Of a stretch of 53,591 bases of DNA, positions 49,460 to 53,591 are shown in pieces. This stretch comes from Acidobacteriaceae bacterium (GTDB lineage: Bacteria > Acidobacteriota > Terriglobia > Terriglobales > Acidobacteriaceae): NCBI GenBank assembly GCA_031296325.1, contig JARLFY010000032.1:1-53591 (forward strand), in the 5' to 3' direction. The notes beneath the pieces were generated by a model. That model did not search any database, was not told the DNA's origin, and saw only the letters and a list, made by a program, of their open reading frames with translations. Made by a program: the position numbers and the translations under genes. Position 1 is the first letter of the stretch. Each line of letters begins with the position of its first letter.

Positions 49460-49898
49460 TGTTGCCCTCATCTCCGCTTGCGGGGGGACGCGTTGCTTTG
49501 CGTCGATTCGCCAGCGTAAAAATTTGTTGCATCCACCATACCGCGAGCGGACGATGAATGCACAGAGCTGAGGATGAAGAGGAGGCTTGGCTGCGGCGAA
49601 GCAATGCAAAAAACAGAAGCAACCACGGATAAAAGCGGAGGAACACGGATAGAACAAGAACGTATTGTCTCTCGAATTTGTTTTCGATAATGGGGCAGGC
49701 CGTTGCGGAGCGAGCAAAGCAGATTCCTTCGCTTCGCTACAGAATGACAAACAAGCAGAAGGACAAACAAATTGGTCGATAGCCATTCCGAAAATGTTTT
49801 CATCCGCGTTGATCGTGGTCGGTTCTTGTCTCACTCAGAATGCGGATCGGAATGCAAAACTCTCCACGAAGCTGCAAAATGCGATAGCCTCGGGATGG
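49460..49898. other. Divergent promoter region with a reversed repeat A copy
   Basis: 439 bp between the divergent GH27 and lipoprotein genes. A reversed, well-preserved repeat A copy is at 49711-49795. Frames extending both genes into this region (minus to 49834, plus from 49665) encode repeat peptides such as FCSEAKESALLA and SFASLQNDKQ and are not real. No other feature is recognised. Confidence 0.55.
49711..49795 (-). repeat. Repeat A copy, full leader type 1, reversed
   Basis: On the minus strand: CGGAATGGCTATCGACCAAT, TTGTTTGTCCTTCTGCTTGT, TTGTCATTCTGTAGCGAAGC, GAAGGAATCTGCTTTGCT. This is the most complete leader plus core seen in the window. Confidence 0.85.
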
Positions 49899-51239
49899 AT
49901 GAATATTATCGACAAGCAATGGGAGAATGGTGGGCGAGGCGTTGTGGTTGGGGCCGTCGCCGCGCTGGCGCTGGGTCTGCTGGCAGGCTGCGCCAGCCCG
50001 GGGCCACCGCAGGCTCCATCGCTGAAACTGCCCCAGATTCCCAGCGAGGTGACGGCCAGCCGCGTGGGAGACGAAGTGAGGCTGCACTGGACGACTTTGC
50101 CGCGAACCACCGACAAGCTGCTGATCTCTGGACCGATTGTGGCGGAGATCTGTCGCGAGACGCTGGGCGCAGCGGTAAAGGCTAAGCCAATTGCTGCTTC
50201 CAAAACAGGAACGACCTCGACTCCCTGTGCGCCGGTCTTGCTGCGGCTTTCGGTGAAGCCCGGAGAATCGCAGGCGGTGGACAAACTTCCCGCAGAGCTG
50301 ACCACAGATCCTGCGCGGCGGCTCGCCTATCGGGTGCAACTGTTGAATGCGGCTGGGCGCACGGCGGGAGCTTCGCAGCCGGTCTTCGCCGCCGCCGGAG
50401 CTGCGCCGCCGCCGGTCGAGGAACTGCGGAGCAAAGCGACCAAGGCAGGAGTTGTGCTGGAGTGGAAGGCTCTCCATGCTATACCGAAGACCAGTGGCGA
50501 GCCGACGTTTGACGCGACTTCGGTCGAGCTGGATCGCACGGTTCTACAGCCTGTGGCAAAGGCGAACTCTGCGCTCGACTCTGCGAAGGTTCTAATCACG
50601 AACGACGCAGTGGGAGCGCGAGTGAGCGCGGGACACAAGAGCGAAAATCCCGGTGCGAACAAGCCGCTGGTGCGCCTGCGGGGTACAGAGCACGGGGAGG
50701 TCAGCGGAACGGCTGGCAGCACTGGCGGAACGATTGATCGCACGGCACAGGTTGGGACGACGTATCGCTACGCGGCCGAGCGGGTGCGCAGCGTGGCTTT
50801 GGGGCAAGTGGCCTTGGGCAAGGAGACGCTGGAGATGCGCAGTCTTCCCTCAGCGGAAATCACGGTCGCCATGCCGAAGGAGTTCCCGCCCAACGCGCCG
50901 AAGGGGCTGATTGCCGTTCCGGGATTTGTTGAGGCGACAGTGCCGAGCGGTGAGGGTGCAGCGATTGAAGGAGCAGCAGCGACCGCGCAGAGGCCGACCA
51001 TCGATCTTTCGTGGGAGCCGGATCTGGAGGCGGGAATCGCTGGATACCGCGTCTATCGGCGTGGGCTGACGGGCGAGGCCGCGTGGCAGCGGATCAGTTC
51101 GGATCTGGGGACGCCCGCCTATCGCGACCAGAGCGTTGTGGCGGGACAGAGATACGCCTATCGCGTGACGGCGATCAATGCCGCAGGAGACGAGTCAGTG
51201 TGGAGTAACGAGGCTGTGGAGACGGCTCCAACCCAGTAG
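49899..51239 (+). CDS. Lipoprotein with fibronectin type III-like domain
   Basis: The ATG at 49899 gives 446 residues with a lipoprotein signal (VGAVAALALGLLAGCASPGP, lipobox LLAGC). The body has beta-rich segments (PSEVTASRVGDEVRLHWTTL; AGVVLEWKAL) and ends in a clear FN3-like domain (IDLSWEPDLEAGIAGYRVYR then YAYRVTAINAAGDESVWSNE). The middle is Ala/Ser/Gly-rich. It is a common acidobacterial lipoprotein architecture with no known function. It is convergent with the membrane protein gene downstream. Confidence 0.82.
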   Translation: MNIIDKQWENGGRGVVVGAVAALALGLLAGCASPGPPQAPSLKLPQIPSEVTASRVGDEVRLHWTTLPRTTDKLLISGPIVAEICRETLGAAVKAKPIAASKTGTTSTPCAPVLLRLSVKPGESQAVDKLPAELTTDPARRLAYRVQLLNAAGRTAGASQPVFAAAGAAPPPVEELRSKATKAGVVLEWKALHAIPKTSGEPTFDATSVELDRTVLQPVAKANSALDSAKVLITNDAVGARVSAGHKSENPGANKPLVRLRGTEHGEVSGTAGSTGGTIDRTAQVGTTYRYAAERVRSVALGQVALGKETLEMRSLPSAEITVAMPKEFPPNAPKGLIAVPGFVEATVPSGEGAAIEGAAATAQRPTIDLSWEPDLEAGIAGYRVYRRGLTGEAAWQRISSDLGTPAYRDQSVVAGQRYAYRVTAINAAGDESVWSNEAVETAPTQ

Positions 51240-51242
51240 CGG

Positions 51243-51335
51243 GAATCTGGACATAGATTTTTAAAATCCAGATAGGGCTGACGCAGAACGATTTCCCCTG
51301 AATCTGGATAGGACCCCCCCTGCCTCCGGCAGGTT
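51243..51335. repeat. Palindromic sequence at the 3' end of the membrane protein gene
   Basis: ATCTGGA/TCCAGAT copies occur at 51244, 51271 and 51302, and CCTGCC-TCC-GGCAGG forms a hairpin at about 51319-51333 next to seven C. These encode the divergent C-terminus of the minus-strand gene. Confidence 0.5.
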
Positions 51336-52694
51336 CCGGCAATTGAACCGATCCAGTGCAATCATTCCGGCGAGCAGCGGGATGAGCCAGATGACGCGGC
51401 TCTGGTAGCGCGAATCGACCTCCGAGAGTACAGCCGTAATAAACGCATTCGCAAGTACCACCGGCACGATAATCGCAGCCAGCCCCAGAATCCTCCAGCG
51501 CCGACGCCACCATAGCACCGGCACGGCGCAGAGAATCCCCAACGCCGACGCGCTCACCACCCAGCGCTGTATTCGAGTGAAAAAGTCGTTGGGCAGGGCC
51601 AGATGCGCCTGTCGTGTGCGCAGGTACTTGGCATGTACGCCCGGCAGCAAGCGGTCGATCTCGCCCTCCATCCACGTGTTGGGGCAGAAGTCGCGCAGAG
51701 CGAAGTTGTCGATCTCCTCGCGAAAGTTGGCCAGCGAACGCTCGCTCTGCTCCCTTGGATAGGCGCGTAGCGTGGACACAACCAGCGGCATCTCCTCGCG
51801 CAGCATCCGCGCCTGCGCATCGCCCGAGGAGGTCTGCCAGATGCCGTCGTCGTCCCACAGAAACGCGTCGTCGGTATCGGGCAGCGTGTTGACGCGCGCG
51901 CAGATGGCCCAATGCAACTCGCCGCAGTGTTGTTGCAGGTACCAGCGTCCAGGCCCGTCCGCAATGATGCGCGCCGTCAGGTATGGCATGCGATTGCCGT
52001 TCAGCGTCGCCGCGCCGTAGAGATATTTGTGCAGCGCCATCTGTGATCCCGCCACCAGCAGAACCATCGCCGCAAGCCAAGCCAGACCCCGCTTACACTC
52101 CCGCATCGGGGGCCAGCGCAGCAGAAGAAGCAGCCCAAGCAGAGCGCAGAGGATGGCCGCAAGCATCCAGTGCGTGGTGTGCGAGGCCATCGCCCAGCAG
52201 GAGATCGCCGCAACCGCACCGATCTCCCGCGTAGAGAGCGTCTCCCGCGCAAAGACGAGCAGATAGATCGCCAGATACAGCACTGCGCCGAGGATGTCCG
52301 GCATGACGAAGGAGACGTACCAGCCGAGGCTGGTCGTCAGGCTGACCACCGCGACCAGAGCGAGGAACTGTAGCTTAACAAGCCGTGCAGCAAGCGACCG
52401 TACCACCAGCCAGATGATGTACGAGGTCACGAGCGCCTGCATCGCAATGATCGGCCACGCGCTGAAGTTCCAGTGAAAGAAAAATATTCCCAGCGAGTAG
52501 AATTCCGAGCGCATTCCGGTAAAGCCGCGCGGAGCATGCAGAAAGAGAATCTTTGCCAGCGGACGCCCATCGTTCAGATAGGTCATCGAATCCGGGTAGA
52601 ACAGTGGGTAGCCATTGCAGAGAGCTGGCCACAACATCATCAACGCGCCGAGGACGACCGTAAAGAACCGCCAGATTCGCGCATGAAATTGCAT
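51261..52694 (-). CDS. Polytopic membrane protein of unknown function
   Basis: 477 residues with about ten predicted membrane helices, e.g. IWRFFTVVLGALMMLWPALC, AWPIIAMQALVTSYIIWLVV, TTSLGWYVSFVMPDILGAVL, WMLAAILCALLGLLLLL, VVSASALGILCAVPVLWW and ILGLAAIIVPVVLANAFI. The first loop (NGYPLFYPDSMTYLNDGRPL, with the later ESRYQSRV-type VDSRYQSRVIWLIPLL) and the overall plan recall GT-C-type glycosyltransferases, but that is weak. The last 20 residues are encoded by palindromic sequence with a run of seven C (51314-51320), suggesting the original stop has moved. It lies 39 bp downstream of the gene encoding a secreted protein, likely the same transcript. Confidence 0.8.
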   Translation of the reverse strand: MQFHARIWRFFTVVLGALMMLWPALCNGYPLFYPDSMTYLNDGRPLAKILFLHAPRGFTGMRSEFYSLGIFFFHWNFSAWPIIAMQALVTSYIIWLVVRSLAARLVKLQFLALVAVVSLTTSLGWYVSFVMPDILGAVLYLAIYLLVFARETLSTREIGAVAAISCWAMASHTTHWMLAAILCALLGLLLLLRWPPMRECKRGLAWLAAMVLLVAGSQMALHKYLYGAATLNGNRMPYLTARIIADGPGRWYLQQHCGELHWAICARVNTLPDTDDAFLWDDDGIWQTSSGDAQARMLREEMPLVVSTLRAYPREQSERSLANFREEIDNFALRDFCPNTWMEGEIDRLLPGVHAKYLRTRQAHLALPNDFFTRIQRWVVSASALGILCAVPVLWWRRRWRILGLAAIIVPVVLANAFITAVLSEVDSRYQSRVIWLIPLLAGMIALDRFNCRNLPEAGGVLSRFRGNRSASALSGF

Positions 52695-52733
52695 TGAATG
52701 AGCTTACAGGATACGTTCGCAGACTGCGAACCG

Positions 52734-53537
52734 CTACTTTGCGGCCTCGTTCAGCAACTCCACGGCCTGCTCCAGCGAAGTCCCTGTAGGAACCAGTGTG
52801 AAGTTGGTCTTCACCTCGTCCTCCTGCTGCCCAATGGTCTTAAAGAAGAGCGCGTGGCCGCGGATGTGGACGTGCGTCTCGGTGATCTGCCAATAGCCCG
52901 GAGCCACCTGTCTGCGTTCCACATCGAAGTCGCTGCCTTGCTTGATGCGCGCCAGAATCCCGAAGCCCATGGTCACATCATGCGCCATCGTCCCCCTCAT
53001 CGTGCAGATGCGATGCTGCGCCCGGTCGACGACCAGCGTTCCGGTCATCGCTCCCATCACCCGCGCCTCCATATTTGGCGGATGAAAGCTGGGATCGGGC
53101 TGGAAGGCGAGCGTCGTCGTCTCCGGAGTTTCGCTCTCGACCGTCCAGAAAAACGCCTGAGTCATAAGATTCAACAACTCGGTCGCGCTCTTGTCGTCGT
53201 GCGCGCCATTTGCTCGCTGCTTTTGCTGCATCCCCGGATCGTGGATGAACTTCTGAATGCGCGCGTTGTCCGCCGCCAGCGTCGCATCCGAAGCGGGCTG
53301 GCCGCTCTCGGTGACATGACGCGTGATCGCCCCACTCTCCGTTTCGACGACGATGGAGGAGTCGCCCCCCGCCTCGTTCTGCCGATAGCGCCAGTGCGAC
53401 TGGTCGTCGTGATTGGCCGCCAGCTCCGTCGTCACCGCCTGCTGCACAATCGCCTTCGCCTCCAGCGTCTGCGCCCGCGCCGAAGCGCAGAGCAACGCAA
53501 CCACCACGCACCCCCAGAGATTCGACCTCGTCCTCAT
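52734..53537 (-). CDS. Secreted protein of unknown function
   Basis: The ATG at 53537, with AAGGAG four bases upstream, gives 267 residues: MRTRSNLWGCVVVALLCASA plus RAQ is a signal peptide. The mature part is mixed alpha/beta with HWRYRQNEAGGDSSIVVETE, GTLVVDRAQHRICTMRG and a C-terminal strand-rich region (YWQITETHVHIRGHALFFKT). I do not recognise a family with certainty. It looks like acidobacterial outer-membrane-lipoprotein-sorting-like proteins. It is first of a probable two-gene unit with the membrane protein gene downstream. Confidence 0.72.
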   Translation of the reverse strand: MRTRSNLWGCVVVALLCASARAQTLEAKAIVQQAVTTELAANHDDQSHWRYRQNEAGGDSSIVVETESGAITRHVTESGQPASDATLAADNARIQKFIHDPGMQQKQRANGAHDDKSATELLNLMTQAFFWTVESETPETTTLAFQPDPSFHPPNMEARVMGAMTGTLVVDRAQHRICTMRGTMAHDVTMGFGILARIKQGSDFDVERRQVAPGYWQITETHVHIRGHALFFKTIGQQEDEVKTNFTLVPTGTSLEQAVELLNEAAK

Positions 53538-53591
53538 CGTTCTCCTTAGACGCAAACCCCTGACGATAAAGACTACTCCCGTTGCACGATA

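Overview
The window looks like a chromosomal stretch of an acidobacterium, most likely Acidobacteriaceae/Terriglobia (Granulicella, Edaphobacter or Terriglobus type). I infer this from high GC, a giant secreted NHL plus Ig-like repeat protein, an envelope LptC/LptA fusion, and dense intergenic repeats of the kind that give spurious 'SEAKNP / LRSAQND' peptides in these genomes. I could run no similarity search, so all names rest on motifs, length and context.

Layout. (1) 1-8.3 kb: mfd, truncated by the window edge, diverges from an operon of ECF sigma factor, zinc-finger anti-sigma factor, a B-box/LiaF-like membrane protein and a LiaF-like/DUF4097 membrane protein. This is a plausible envelope-stress module. 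(2) 8.5-16.3 kb: ftsZ with a very long linker meets dnaA (minus) tail to tail. From the dnaA-rpmH gap run rpmH (51 aa), rnpA, yidD, yidC and jag/khpB, the classical ribosome/RNase P/membrane-insertase cluster. A repeat element separates rpmH from rnpA. (3) 16.7-20.1 kb: an arsenic module, arsM-arsC on minus and arsR-acr3 on plus, diverging from a shared promoter region with two ArsR-type palindromes; msrA follows. (4) 20.6-26.7 kb: rluB-type pseudouridine synthase, hinT, gyrA with a coiled-coil insertion, a zinc-ribbon membrane protein and rplS. (5) 26.8-36.1 kb, all minus: rapZ, hpf, rpoN, lptB, a 923-aa LptC-LptA-like fusion and comM/yifB. This is the conserved lpt-rpoN-hpf-rapZ neighbourhood without ptsN. 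(6) 36.3-44.3 kb: a secreted protein with a copper-amine-oxidase-N-like fold, a ferredoxin, tRNA-Phe(GAA), a 1837-aa NHL/Ig-like surface protein and a small outer-membrane beta-barrel. (7) 44.7-53.6 kb: metallophosphoesterase, an orphan DppD-type ABC ATPase, a PEP-CTERM protein, a GH27 alpha-galactosidase, an FN3 lipoprotein, a polytopic membrane protein and a secreted hypothetical protein.

The most unusual thread is the repeats. One family (repeat A, core TGTCATTCCGCAGCGAAGCG followed by GAGGAATCTGC) occurs about ten times, mostly intergenic. One copy supplies the C-terminus of the anti-sigma factor. A second family (repeat B, arms GGGTGCCCCAT) occurs between jag and arsC, as a 59-nt hairpin after gyrA, and embedded in frame inside mfd. 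Other points worth a second look are the LptC/LptA mega-fusion, the GyrA insertion, the sigma/anti-sigma/LiaF-like operon, a nested hairpin downstream of tRNA-Phe, and G/C strand asymmetry that switches at the ftsZ-dnaA junction in the direction opposite to that expected at an origin.
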